DNA from: Eubacteriales bacterium
Lineage (GTDB): Bacteria > Bacillota > Clostridia > Oscillospirales > Oscillospiraceae
Assembly (NCBI GenBank): GCA_030539285.1
Contig: JAUNSH010000021.1
Span: forward strand, 1-46,502
DNA: 46,502 bases
Direction: 5' to 3'
Shown: piece after piece, positions 16,950 to 25,019 of the stretch
Layout: the number at the start of each line of letters is the position of its first letter
Numbering within the stretch: position 1 is the first letter of the stretch
Program-made: the position numbers and the translations under genes
The notes under the pieces: model-generated
The model's database searches: none
The model's input: the letters and a program-made list of their open reading frames with translations, nothing else
What the model was told of the DNA's origin: nothing

Positions 16950-18125
16950 TTACAGGATCGCTTTTCCAAAGGGCGGCAGATCCTGGCGCATATGACGGGA
17001 AACAACGCATGCCTTCAGTTTCTTGCCCCGGACGTCCACTTCCAGAACGTCTTCCTTTGTTACGTCGCCGGAAAGGTAGGCAAAGCCGATGGCGCGCTTG
17101 CCGGTGGTGTCCAGGATATTGCCGTCGGCGTCAAAATTGTAGTAAGGAACCATGGTGCCGGAGGTGATCCAACCCACGTGCTCGCCGTTCCTGTAGACGT
17201 CCATTCCGGCCCGCATGACGCCCCGGTCTTTCAGGGCAATGGGGAAGACCTTCCTGGGGGTGCCCCCTTCCTTCTGGGCCAGCAGCAGCTCCTTACCGAC
17301 AAAATCCCCCTTTTCCTCCGCAAAGCTCACGGCGAATTTAGCGAGGGACACGGCAAAAATGGGGATCTCCGCGCCTGCATGGTCTGTACCCAGCTCATGG
17401 CCGTACAGGGGCAGGCCCGCTTCCAGCCGCAGAGTATCACGGGCGCCCAGAGCGGTAGGCTTGGCTCCCAGCTCGATCAGGCGGTTCCACAGCCAGACCA
17501 CTTCCTTCGCGTCGATGAACAGCTCCCAGCCGATGGGGTCGCCGGTGTAGCCGGTCTTGGAGATGCGGACGGTGCGGCCCTCCATGGTCAGCTCGTTCAG
17601 GTCGTTCTTCTTGGGGCCGGTGAGAAAATCGCTGCCGGACAGTTCTTTCAGAATCCGCTCGCTGTCTGGGCCTTGCACAGCGATGGAGGAATAGGTGTCG
17701 GTGATATTGGTGATGGTGCAGTCATAATCCGGCAGGTATTTGGCAAAGTGCTGTAGATCCTTATCGGTGTTGGAGGCGTTGACCACAACCATATAGTTGT
17801 CCTCCGTGAACATATACAGATACGCGTCGTCTACAGCGCCGCCGGTCTCATCGGGGATCATGCAGTACTGTGCCCGTCCGGGCACCAGGGCCGCGGCATT
17901 GCTGGACAGCACCTTCTGCAAAAATGCCAGCCGGTCCGGGCCTTCCACGATCAGCCGTCCCATGTGGGACACGTCGAAGATACCGCAGTGCTTCCGGTCA
18001 TACAGGTGTTCTGCCACGATGCCCTCCGGATACTGGATGGGCATTTCCCATCCGCCGAAATCCACCATGGTGGCTCCCGCCGCCACGTGGGCATCGTAAA
18101 GCGGGGTGCGTTTCAATTCGCTCAT
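16950..18125 (-). CDS. gcvT: Aminomethyltransferase (glycine cleavage T protein)
   Basis: 391 aa. Family markers are FGGWEMPIQYPEGIVAEH, CGIFDVSHMGRLIVEGPD, SSIAVQGPDSE, ISKTGYTGDPIGWELF and RDTLRLEAGLPLYGHEL. It transfers the methylene group from aminomethyl-GcvH to tetrahydrofolate and releases ammonia. Slightly longer than the common 360-370 aa, otherwise complete. AAAGGAG stands 9 nt before the ATG. It follows metF by 20 bp, so the gene order places the enzyme making methylene-THF next to the enzymes expected to consume it. Confidence 0.95.
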   Translation of the reverse strand: MSELKRTPLYDAHVAAGATMVDFGGWEMPIQYPEGIVAEHLYDRKHCGIFDVSHMGRLIVEGPDRLAFLQKVLSSNAAALVPGRAQYCMIPDETGGAVDDAYLYMFTEDNYMVVVNASNTDKDLQHFAKYLPDYDCTITNITDTYSSIAVQGPDSERILKELSGSDFLTGPKKNDLNELTMEGRTVRISKTGYTGDPIGWELFIDAKEVVWLWNRLIELGAKPTALGARDTLRLEAGLPLYGHELGTDHAGAEIPIFAVSLAKFAVSFAEEKGDFVGKELLLAQKEGGTPRKVFPIALKDRGVMRAGMDVYRNGEHVGWITSGTMVPYYNFDADGNILDTTGKRAIGFAYLSGDVTKEDVLEVDVRGKKLKACVVSRHMRQDLPPFGKAIL

Positions 18126-18145
18126 GTTTCAAAACTCCTTTCCAT

Positions 18146-19066
18146 TTATCCGATTCCCGCGGCTTGCAGAATTGCGGGAATTTTAGCTTCCGCGCCGATG
18201 GCCATAATATGAACACCAGCGCACAGGCTTTCCTCTTTGATTTTGCCGATCAGCTCCGCCGCCAGCTCACAGCCCAGCTTCCCCGGCAGACCCTTGACCC
18301 CGGTACGTTTGCCTTCCTCAGCGGCAGCTTCCAGCGCATCGATCTGAGATTGGGGGACGGCGATCCCGGGGACGTTTTCATTCATGTACTTTGCCATTCC
18401 CGCGGATTTCAGCGGGATGATGCCCGCCATGATGGGAACGTGAATGTCCGCCTTGTCTGCCGCGTCCAGAAAGCGTTTCAGGCTTTCCGTGTCGAAGATG
18501 CCCTGGGTCTGGATGTATTGGGCACCGGCGTCCACCTTCTGGCGGAGCTTGCTGATTTGCAGCACCATCGGCTCGTAGACCGGGGTCACCGCCGCGCCCT
18601 TGAAGAACTTCGGCGCGGGGCCGGTCAGGGGATTTCCGCCGCAGTCGCATCCGGTCTGTTCCATTTTGGAAAGCATTCGCAGAATCCCTACGGAATCCAG
18701 ATCGTACACGGGCTTTGATTCCCGGCAGTCCCCCACCACAGGATGGTCGCCAGTCAGCGACAGCATAGTGTCAATGCCGAAGGAAGCCGCACTGAGCAGA
18801 TCCGCCAGGATCGCCATGCGGTTCCGGTCCCGGCCTGTGACCTGCAAGATCGGCTCCAATCCCGCCTGCTTCAGATGAATGCACAGTCCCAGAGACGATG
18901 CCTTCAGACAGGCGGACTGCATATCGGTGACGTTGATACCGTGCACTGTCCCGGCAAGCAGCTTGGCCGTTTCCAGGACACCACCAAAATCCGCGCCCTT
19001 GGGCGGAGCCATTTCCGCCGTGACCGTGAAACCGCCGGATTCCAATACCCTTTGCAGCTGGCTCAT
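18146..19066 (-). CDS. metF: Methylenetetrahydrofolate reductase (MetF family)
   Basis: 306 aa, TIM-barrel MTHFR family. The N-terminal GGFTVTAEMAPPKGADFGG carries the conserved glutamate and PPKG, followed by LGLCIHLKQAGLEPILQVTG, ADLLSAASFGIDTMLSLTGD and DAGAQYIQTQGIFD. It reduces 5,10-methylene-THF to 5-methyl-THF with a bound flavin. It overlaps the MetV-like gene by 4 bp (ATGA), as expected for the MetF/MetV pairs of acetogen-type Clostridia in which MetV links MetF to a non-NAD(P)H electron donor. The physiological donor here is not visible. Confidence 0.93.
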   Translation of the reverse strand: MSQLQRVLESGGFTVTAEMAPPKGADFGGVLETAKLLAGTVHGINVTDMQSACLKASSLGLCIHLKQAGLEPILQVTGRDRNRMAILADLLSAASFGIDTMLSLTGDHPVVGDCRESKPVYDLDSVGILRMLSKMEQTGCDCGGNPLTGPAPKFFKGAAVTPVYEPMVLQISKLRQKVDAGAQYIQTQGIFDTESLKRFLDAADKADIHVPIMAGIIPLKSAGMAKYMNENVPGIAVPQSQIDALEAAAEEGKRTGVKGLPGKLGCELAAELIGKIKEESLCAGVHIMAIGAEAKIPAILQAAGIG

Positions 19067-19713
19067 TTCGTTCCCTCCCTCAGATTCAGATGCCCCGGAT
19101 GGGCGGCATGGGCGTAGCCTTTGTCCGCATGGGATTCAAACAGCCGCTGCTCCTGACCGATTTCTGTCAAGCGCTTGGCGATCAGCACCCAGGCGCAGTC
19201 GTTATTGGGATCTACCTCACATTTTCCGTTTTTCTGTCCGCCGCAGGGGCCGTTCACCAGTCCCTTGGCACAGCGGGTCACGGGACAGATGCCGCCGGTC
19301 TGGCCCAGCACACAGTCACCGCACATCCGGCAGTATTCGTGGAAGATCCCCACCCGCTCTACCTGTCCTAAAAACAGGGTGTTGTTCGCTGGGTAGACTG
19401 GCAGAGAAATGTTGTCCGCCACAGTCTGTACGCCGTCGCCGCAGGCCATGCCCACCACGGCTTCTGCCCCGCAGGTCCGCAAAACCTTCGTATCCTTCTT
19501 CACCAGCAGTTTGTGGCAGCATTCGGCAGGCAGCACCGTGGCCACCACCTCCATCCCCTTCTCCTCCAGGATCTGCTTCATTTCGGCGATCTCCTTCTCG
19601 CCGCCGGTCTGGCAGGAAGCGGCGCAGCTGGCACAGCCCACGATCGCCACTTTTTTCACGCCCTCCAGCATAGCAAACAGTTCCTCCGGCGGCTTTTTCT
19701 TGGTAATAATCAT
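19063..19713 (-). CDS. metV: Methylene-THF reductase C-terminal-domain protein (MetV-like, cysteine-rich)
   Basis: 216 aa. It begins MIITKKKPPEELFAMLEGVK and is rich in cysteines: CASCAASC near residue 30, then CRMCGDCVLGQTGGICPVTR, CAKGLVNGPCGGQKNGKCEV and NNDCAW in the C-terminal half. This matches the MTHFR_C/MetV family, a zinc- and/or Fe-S-binding partner of MetF in bacteria using the Wood-Ljungdahl or related one-carbon routes. GAAAGGAGC stands just before the ATG at 19713, which is the first start codon after the glycine riboswitch terminator. Confidence 0.85.
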   Translation of the reverse strand: MIITKKKPPEELFAMLEGVKKVAIVGCASCAASCQTGGEKEIAEMKQILEEKGMEVVATVLPAECCHKLLVKKDTKVLRTCGAEAVVGMACGDGVQTVADNISLPVYPANNTLFLGQVERVGIFHEYCRMCGDCVLGQTGGICPVTRCAKGLVNGPCGGQKNGKCEVDPNNDCAWVLIAKRLTEIGQEQRLFESHADKGYAHAAHPGHLNLREGTK

Positions 19714-19738
19714 GACTTTTTGCTCCTTTCCTGCATCA

Positions 19739-19775
19739 GAAAAAGCGCAAAATGCCTTCTTCCGACATTTTGCGC
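19739..19775 (-). terminator. Expression-platform terminator of the gcv glycine riboswitch
   Basis: A perfect 10-bp stem GCGCAAAATG / CATTTTGCGC (19745-19754 and 19766-19775) followed on the minus strand by CTTTTT-type bases (19744-19740). It lies between the second aptamer and the metV ribosome binding site, so glycine binding should decide readthrough. Confidence 0.9.
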
Positions 19776-19950
19776 TTCTGCTGAAAACCTGAGAGATTCC
19801 CGGGGATAACCCCAGTTGCACCTTCGGTGTGCCTTCCTAATTTTAGCACTCTACAGAATACCGTCATGGCACAGTCCTTTTGCCTGAGAGTTTCTGCTTT
19901 CCCCTTCGGCGTCCGTTTTTCGGAACTCTCCTGAGCCAGTCATCCGATGA
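19776..19950 (-). ncRNA. Tandem glycine riboswitch (gcv operon)
   Basis: Read on the minus strand, aptamer 1 shows GGCTCAGGAGAG, then CGCCGAAGGGG and AACTCTCAGGCAAAAGGAC. Aptamer 2 follows after a short linker with CACACCGAAGGTGCAA and AATCTCTCAGG. The repeated CCGAAGG and CTCTCAGG elements are the conserved core of the glycine riboswitch. It controls the seven-gene metV-metF-gcvTHPAPB-lplA operon. No clear promoter was found between it and the dat gene, whose stop lies only about 25 nt upstream, so readthrough from the liv-dat transcript is possible. Confidence 0.93.
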
Positions 19951-19973
19951 TATGAAATTGGTGTTGCCTTTAT

Positions 19974-20831
19974 TCAGCCTTCCAGTGTGGTACAGCCTGT
20001 GTAGGCGTAGAACTCCTTCAAAACCTCGTCCTGAATGGCTTTCAGCGTTACAGGATCCTTGCCGCCCACCGGCTGGCCGTTCAGGGAGCCTGCGTGGAGG
20101 CAGAAGTTGGAGGAAGAGGACACGATGATCTCGTCCGCGTTTTTCAGGAACTCAAGGGTAAAGGGCTTTTCCAGCACAGGAATGCCCAACCGGTAGCAGG
20201 CCTGGATCATGTGGGTCTTGGCGATGCCCCGCAGAATCAATTCATCGTTGGGGTGAGAGTAGAACACACCGTCCTTCAGCACGGACACATTGGAGTGGGC
20301 GCATTCTGTCACGATGTCACCCCGGTGGAACACGGTCTCGGCGAAGCCAGCACACTTGGCCCGTTGGGCGGTCATGACGCTGGGCAGCAGGTTCAGGGTC
20401 TTGATGTTGCAGTGGTAGAACCGGGTGTCCTCCTCATCGTTGATGGCAATGGGCACATCAGGGTCATTCAAAGTCTGGGGCCGGATCAGCATCCACAGCT
20501 TGCCGGGAATGTCCGGCGCGTAGACGTGGTTACGTTCCTCCACGCCCCGGGTCACCTGCCAGTAGACGAAGTTGATCTTGCTGTCCACCTTTTGCAGCAG
20601 CTCCGTCAGGAGCGTTCCCAGCGCTTCCTTCTCCATGGGAATGCGGATGTCCAGCAGCTTCGCGCTGGTGTAGAACCGGTCCAGGTGGTCCTGAAGAAGG
20701 TACACCTTCCCGTTGGCGCCTACGGTGGCGTCATAGCAGCCGTCGCCGAAGAAATGGACCCGGTCATTGAAGGGGACCATCAGTTCCGAAGGGGTTCCGA
20801 TTTTTCCATCATAATATGCCAGTGCTTCCAT
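19974..20831 (-). CDS. dat: D-amino-acid aminotransferase (class IV, PLP)
   Basis: 285 aa. It aligns by eye along its length with Bacillus D-alanine aminotransferase: FNDRVHFFGDGCYDA, LQDHLDRFYTSAKLLDIRIP, FVYWQVTRGVEERNH, the PLP-lysine segment CNIKTLNLLPSV (K144), ETVFHRGDIVTECAHSNVSV and DEIIVSSSSNF. The enzyme interconverts D-amino acids and 2-oxo acids and can form D-glutamate from D-alanine. Because it sits at the end of a Liv-type transporter operon, a branched-chain aminotransferase role was considered, but the N-terminal and VTRG segments favour D-amino acids. GAAGGAG precedes the ATG. Confidence 0.85.
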   Translation of the reverse strand: MEALAYYDGKIGTPSELMVPFNDRVHFFGDGCYDATVGANGKVYLLQDHLDRFYTSAKLLDIRIPMEKEALGTLLTELLQKVDSKINFVYWQVTRGVEERNHVYAPDIPGKLWMLIRPQTLNDPDVPIAINDEEDTRFYHCNIKTLNLLPSVMTAQRAKCAGFAETVFHRGDIVTECAHSNVSVLKDGVFYSHPNDELILRGIAKTHMIQACYRLGIPVLEKPFTLEFLKNADEIIVSSSSNFCLHAGSLNGQPVGGKDPVTLKAIQDEVLKEFYAYTGCTTLEG

Positions 20832-20888
20832 GTTTCTATACTCCTTCTCAGACGTGCGCGGGTCGCTGCGGCCCCTGCGTACGCCGCT

Positions 20889-21533
20889 TTATTTTGGCGC
20901 TTTCACGCCGAATTTCAGTTCTACGACTTTCTTGATGATCTCCACGCAGTTGTCAAGCCCCAGAGCCGCTGTGTCCAGGCACAGGTCGTAGTTGGAAATG
21001 ACCTTCCACTGGCGGCCGGTGTGGTACTTGTAATAGCTCTCCCGGTAGCGGTCCAGGCGGTCAATGTAGTGGGAGGCCTCCCAGCGGCTGATACCCTGGC
21101 GTTCCACTTCCCGGGCCACACGGGCTTCATAGGGGGCATCGATGTAAACCGTCAGCACATTGGGCTTATCCCGCAGGACGAAGTCCGCCGCCCGGCCCAC
21201 ACAGACGTAGCTCTCGCAGTCCAGCAGCTCCCGGAGCACCTTGGACTGGTAATTGAACAGGTTTTCATCGCTGGTGAAGTTGCCGCTTTCCGGGGGGATC
21301 AGCTTGCCGTCATAGACCTTCTGAGATACCTTATATAAAAGTGTCTTACGGGTATTCTCGTCCGCCCTGGCAAAGACTGCCTCGCTGATGCCGCTGTCAT
21401 CGGAAGCAAGGCGCAAGAGCTTGCGGTCATAGAGGTCAATGCCGTAATCCGCGGCCAGCTTTTTGCCGATATAGCTGCCGCCGCCGGAACCGCAGGTGCG
21501 GGTAATGGCGATGGCAAAATTTGTCTGAGACAT
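20889..21533 (-). CDS. Cytidylate kinase-like family protein
   Basis: 214 aa. The N-terminal ITRTCGSGGGSYIGKKLA is a modified P-loop typical of the cytidylate-kinase-like family (PF13189), followed by YDRKLLRLASDDSGIS and a central VCVGRAADFVLRDKP. True CMP kinases usually carry GPSGSGKST, which is absent, so the substrate is uncertain. It starts 12 bp after livF and precedes dat by 57 bp. A regulatory or nucleotide-salvage role has been proposed for relatives, but I cannot assign a reaction. Confidence 0.8.
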   Translation of the reverse strand: MSQTNFAIAITRTCGSGGGSYIGKKLAADYGIDLYDRKLLRLASDDSGISEAVFARADENTRKTLLYKVSQKVYDGKLIPPESGNFTSDENLFNYQSKVLRELLDCESYVCVGRAADFVLRDKPNVLTVYIDAPYEARVAREVERQGISRWEASHYIDRLDRYRESYYKYHTGRQWKVISNYDLCLDTAALGLDNCVEIIKKVVELKFGVKAPK

Positions 21534-21545
21534 ACGTACCTCTCC

Positions 21546-22244
21546 TTACTGCCCAAGATAGGCCTTTTTCACTCTGGGATCGTCCAGAAGCGATGCCGCG
21601 TCGCCTTCAATGCTGATGGTTCCCGTTTCCAGCACGTAGGCCCGGTTAGAAATGGACAGGGCCATTTTGGCGTTCTGCTCCACCAGCAGCACCGTGATGC
21701 CGGCCTTATTGACCTCCTGAATGATGTCGAAAATCTCCTGCACCAGCAGCGGGGACAGGCCCATGGATGGTTCGTCCATGAGGATCATTTTGGGCTTTGC
21801 CATCAGCGCCCGGCCTACCGCCAGCATCTGCTGCTCGCCGCCGGAGAGGGTGCCTGCCAGCTGACGGCGGCGTTCACTCAGGCGGGGAAACCTGGCATAC
21901 ACATCCTCCATGGTCTTCGCCATGCCGGTTTTGTCAGCGTAGGCACCCATCTCCAGATTTTCCGCCACGGTCATCTGGGGGAAGATGTGGCGTCCCTCGG
22001 GCACATGGGCCAGCTTCAGAGTGATGATCTTGCTGGGGGTGGTCTTGGTCAAGTCGTGACCGTCAAAGACGATGCTGCCGGAGGCCGCCTTTTCAAGACC
22101 CGTAATGGTCCGCAGAGTTGTGGTCTTGCCCGCGCCGTTGGCACCGATCAGGGAGACGATCTCGCCGTCGTTTACCGTCAGGGAAATGCCGTTCAGCGCC
22201 TGAACCGCGCCGTAATTGACGCACAGATCCTTCACTTCAAGCAT
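21546..22244 (-). CDS. livF: Branched-chain amino acid ABC transporter ATPase LivF
   Basis: 232 aa ABC ATPase of the Liv/HAAT type. Walker A GANGAGKTTTLRT (about 35-47), signature LSGGEQQMLAVGRAL, Walker B MILMDEPSMGLSP, and the LivF-typical ending KAYLGQ. It energises import with LivG through the LivHM channel. It overlaps livG by 8 bp. Length is the family norm (230-237 aa). Confidence 0.95.
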   Translation of the reverse strand: MLEVKDLCVNYGAVQALNGISLTVNDGEIVSLIGANGAGKTTTLRTITGLEKAASGSIVFDGHDLTKTTPSKIITLKLAHVPEGRHIFPQMTVAENLEMGAYADKTGMAKTMEDVYARFPRLSERRRQLAGTLSGGEQQMLAVGRALMAKPKMILMDEPSMGLSPLLVQEIFDIIQEVNKAGITVLLVEQNAKMALSISNRAYVLETGTISIEGDAASLLDDPRVKKAYLGQ

Positions 22245-23043
22245 TTTTCGTCACCTCCTGCGCCGTCTTGTCCTTACCGAGATAGGCCTCAATGACCTTT
22301 TTATTGTTCGCGATCTCCTCCGGAGTACCGGAAGCAATGGTCGTGCCGAAGTCCAGCACCTGTATCCTCTCGCAGATCTTCATGACCAGACTCATATCGT
22401 GCTCAATAAGCAGGACAGAGACCTTGAACTCCTTGCGGATGTAGTTGATGATCTCCAGAAGTTCCTCTGTTTCCGTGGGATTCATACCGGCGGCAGGCTC
22501 ATCCAGAAGCAGCAGCTTCATGTTGGTGGCCAGCGCCCGGGCGATCTCCAGACGGCGCTGCTGTCCATAGGGTAGATTGTCCGCTTCAAGATCCTCCTTG
22601 CCGGACAGGTGTACCACCTTGAGAAGCTCCTTGGCCCGCTCTGTGGCGGCCTGCTCCAGCTCCCAGTAGGCTTTGGTTCGAAAAATGGCCTGGAGCATTC
22701 CGTAGGGCAGTTCTTCCAGCATGGCAGCCTTTACATTTTCCAGTACCGTCATTTTTTTGAACAACCGGATATTCTGGAAGGTCCGGGCAATGCCCGCGTG
22801 GACGATCTGATGGGTCTTCTTCCCGTTCATCCGTTCTCCATTTAGGTAGAAGGAACCCTCAGTTGGCTTATAAACGCCGGTGATCAGGTTGAAAACAGTA
22901 GTCTTGCCCGCGCCATTGGGGCCGATGAGTCCCACCAGCTCAGACTGCCCGATTTCCATATTGAAGTCATCCACTGCTTTCAGTCCACCGAACTGGATGC
23001 CCAGATGCTGGCACCGAAGGACGGGGGTAGAATTCGCTGCCAT
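22237..23043 (-). CDS. livG: Branched-chain amino acid ABC transporter ATPase LivG
   Basis: 268 aa. Walker A GPNGAGKTTVFNLITGVYKP, signature LPYGQQRRLEIARAL (the Gly-Gln version usual in LivG), Walker B LLLLDEPAAGMNPTET and the H-loop LLIEHDMSLVM. It pairs with LivF. The C-terminal tail (DKTAQEVTKNA) overlaps the start of livF. The gap to livM is 4 bp. Confidence 0.95.
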   Translation of the reverse strand: MAANSTPVLRCQHLGIQFGGLKAVDDFNMEIGQSELVGLIGPNGAGKTTVFNLITGVYKPTEGSFYLNGERMNGKKTHQIVHAGIARTFQNIRLFKKMTVLENVKAAMLEELPYGMLQAIFRTKAYWELEQAATERAKELLKVVHLSGKEDLEADNLPYGQQRRLEIARALATNMKLLLLDEPAAGMNPTETEELLEIINYIRKEFKVSVLLIEHDMSLVMKICERIQVLDFGTTIASGTPEEIANNKKVIEAYLGKDKTAQEVTKNA

Positions 23044-23047
23044 ACGC

Positions 23048-24040
23048 TCACGCTCCTTCCTTTACTGTGTCACGCTTGAACAGCTTCCCCAGCAGCCGGG
23101 TCAGACTGAACTCCCAGTGGCCAAAAATCCCGCCGGGACGGAACAGCATGACCAGTACCAGCACCACAGAGTAGGCTAGCATCCGATAGGTGGCAAAATC
23201 CCGCATAGCCTCCGGCAGAACACTGAGGAAAGCTGCGCCGATGACGGAGCCGGTGAGAGAACCGGTGCCGCCGATGATCACCTCGGACAGAAGCTCTGCC
23301 GAGTAGGCGAAGTTAAAGTTGGTGGGGATCATAGCCGTCATGTAGTGGGCATAGATGCTGCCGCCGATGCCCGCGAAAAAGGCGGAAACGGCAAAGGTCA
23401 TGACCTTATAGAAGGTAACGTTGATGCCCGAGGCGGAAGCGGCGATGTAGTCCTCCCGGATGGCTCGGATGGTACGCCCGAACTTACTTCTGACGAACAG
23501 GAACATGATGGACACGCAGACCACCATGACCCAGAAGGCCCGGGGGAAGGTGGACAGCTTCAGGATGCCGCTCATGGTCTTGCCGCCGCCGGTAATGGAG
23601 AAGTTGCAGAAGCAGACGCGAATGATCTCCGCAAAGGCCATGGTAACGATGGCCAGATAATCGCCCCGCAGCCGCAGAGCCGGAATGCCTACCAGCACCC
23701 CCATCAGTCCGGCGGCCAGTCCGCCGGCCAGCAGGGCCACCAAAAACAGGCCCAGATCCGGAAGTCCCTTACCGGTGAGCAGGCCGGAGACGATGGCGGA
23801 GGCATAAGCACCCACGGACACAAAGCCCGCGTGGCCTAGAGAGAATTCACCCATGAAGCCCACCACCAGGTTCAGTGATGCCACCATAATAATGGTATAG
23901 CAGGCGGTGGTGCAGATGCCCTGAATATAAGTCGTTGAAGTTCCGAATACACCCGCGGAGAACAGGATGCTCAGCACCACGAATACCAGTGCCACACCCA
24001 CGGCGTTCAGCAGGTAGGAAACCCGAATTTTCTTACTCAT
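23048..24040 (-). CDS. livM: Branched-chain amino acid ABC transporter permease LivM
   Basis: 330 aa integral membrane protein with about 8-10 hydrophobic segments. The permease signature appears as LNLVVGFMGEFSLGHAGF near residues 55-75, followed by PALRLRGDYLAIVTMAFAEI and SIRAIREDYIA-like cytoplasmic loop (TIRAIREDYIAASASGI). It forms the transmembrane channel with LivH. It starts 13 bp after livH. Confidence 0.93.
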   Translation of the reverse strand: MSKKIRVSYLLNAVGVALVFVVLSILFSAGVFGTSTTYIQGICTTACYTIIMVASLNLVVGFMGEFSLGHAGFVSVGAYASAIVSGLLTGKGLPDLGLFLVALLAGGLAAGLMGVLVGIPALRLRGDYLAIVTMAFAEIIRVCFCNFSITGGGKTMSGILKLSTFPRAFWVMVVCVSIMFLFVRSKFGRTIRAIREDYIAASASGINVTFYKVMTFAVSAFFAGIGGSIYAHYMTAMIPTNFNFAYSAELLSEVIIGGTGSLTGSVIGAAFLSVLPEAMRDFATYRMLAYSVVLVLVMLFRPGGIFGHWEFSLTRLLGKLFKRDTVKEGA

Positions 24041-24053
24041 AGTTCCTTCCTCC

Positions 24054-24944
24054 TTACACCTTTTCTCCCACGTTCTTACCCAAAATGCCGGAGGGCTTCA
24101 CCAGCAGGATCACGATCAGGGTGCCGTAGGTGACTGCCTCATACCAGCCCGGGGCAAAGAGCTTTACGAATATTTCAATCAGACCCACCAGAATGCCGCC
24201 CAACATGGCACCGGGGATAACGCCGATGCCGCCAAGGACCGCAGCAATGAAGGCCTTCATGCCCATCATGGAGCCCATGTCGTTGGTGACGCGGGGGTAG
24301 GTGGAGCAGTACATGAGCGCCGCTACCGCCGCGAGGCCGGAGCCGATGGCAAAGGTGAGGGTGATGATCTTGTCAACGTTAATGCCTACCAGAGTGGAGG
24401 CGTCCTTGTCCTGGGGAACGGCCCGCATGGCCTTGCCCAGATTGGTCTTCTTCACAAAGAACTGCATCGCCAGCATGATGAGCAGGCCGATTGCAATGGT
24501 CAGCAGCACATTCAGCGGCAGGGATACGGTGCCGATACGCACCGTAGGCAGGGAGAAAATTGCCTGAACATTGTGGGGCTTGGCACCAAAGAGCACCATG
24601 GCCAGGTTTTCCAGAAAAATACTCATGGCCAGCGCCGTGATCAGCGCGGACATGGAACCGGCCTTGCGCACCGGCTTGTAGGCCAGGATCTCCACCAGCA
24701 CACCCACCAGAGCGCAGACGACAATGGCGATGATCACGGCCATCCAGGCGGGCATTCCGGCATTTACCATCAACGGAATGGTATAAAACAGGGTGTAGGC
24801 GCCGATCATGATGAAGTCGCCGTGGGCAAAGTTGATCATGCGGATGATGCCGTACACCATGGTGTAGCCCAAAGCGATCAGCGCGTAGATAGCCCCCTGG
24901 TTCAGACCGTTAATGAGGCCCTGGACAAATAGGGATGCTGTCAT
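24054..24944 (-). CDS. livH: Branched-chain amino acid ABC transporter permease LivH
   Basis: 296 aa, 8 or so membrane segments. Typical LivH features are GLNQGAIYALIALGYTMVYG near the N-terminus, MINFAHGDFIMIGAY and the cytoplasmic coupling segment KAMRAVPQDKDASTLVGINV. It is separated from livK by 75 bp containing a strong stem-loop. Confidence 0.94.
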   Translation of the reverse strand: MTASLFVQGLINGLNQGAIYALIALGYTMVYGIIRMINFAHGDFIMIGAYTLFYTIPLMVNAGMPAWMAVIIAIVVCALVGVLVEILAYKPVRKAGSMSALITALAMSIFLENLAMVLFGAKPHNVQAIFSLPTVRIGTVSLPLNVLLTIAIGLLIMLAMQFFVKKTNLGKAMRAVPQDKDASTLVGINVDKIITLTFAIGSGLAAVAALMYCSTYPRVTNDMGSMMGMKAFIAAVLGGIGVIPGAMLGGILVGLIEIFVKLFAPGWYEAVTYGTLIVILLVKPSGILGKNVGEKV

Positions 24945-24972
24945 AATCCATTCACCTTCCTTGTAACCTTAG

Positions 24973-25001
24973 GCGCGCGGCAGCAGGTCACTGCCGCGCG
25001 C
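24973..25001 (-). other. GC-rich intergenic stem-loop between livK and livH
   Basis: Perfect 11-bp arms gcgcgcggcag (24973-24983) and ctgccgcgcgc (24991-25001). The T-run lies on the plus-strand side, so for the liv mRNA it is a stem-loop without a downstream U-tract. This placement is typical of structures that stabilise the upstream message and raise binding-protein levels over permease levels. Confidence 0.7.
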
Positions 25002-25019
25002 ATTTTTTGTTTTTACAGA

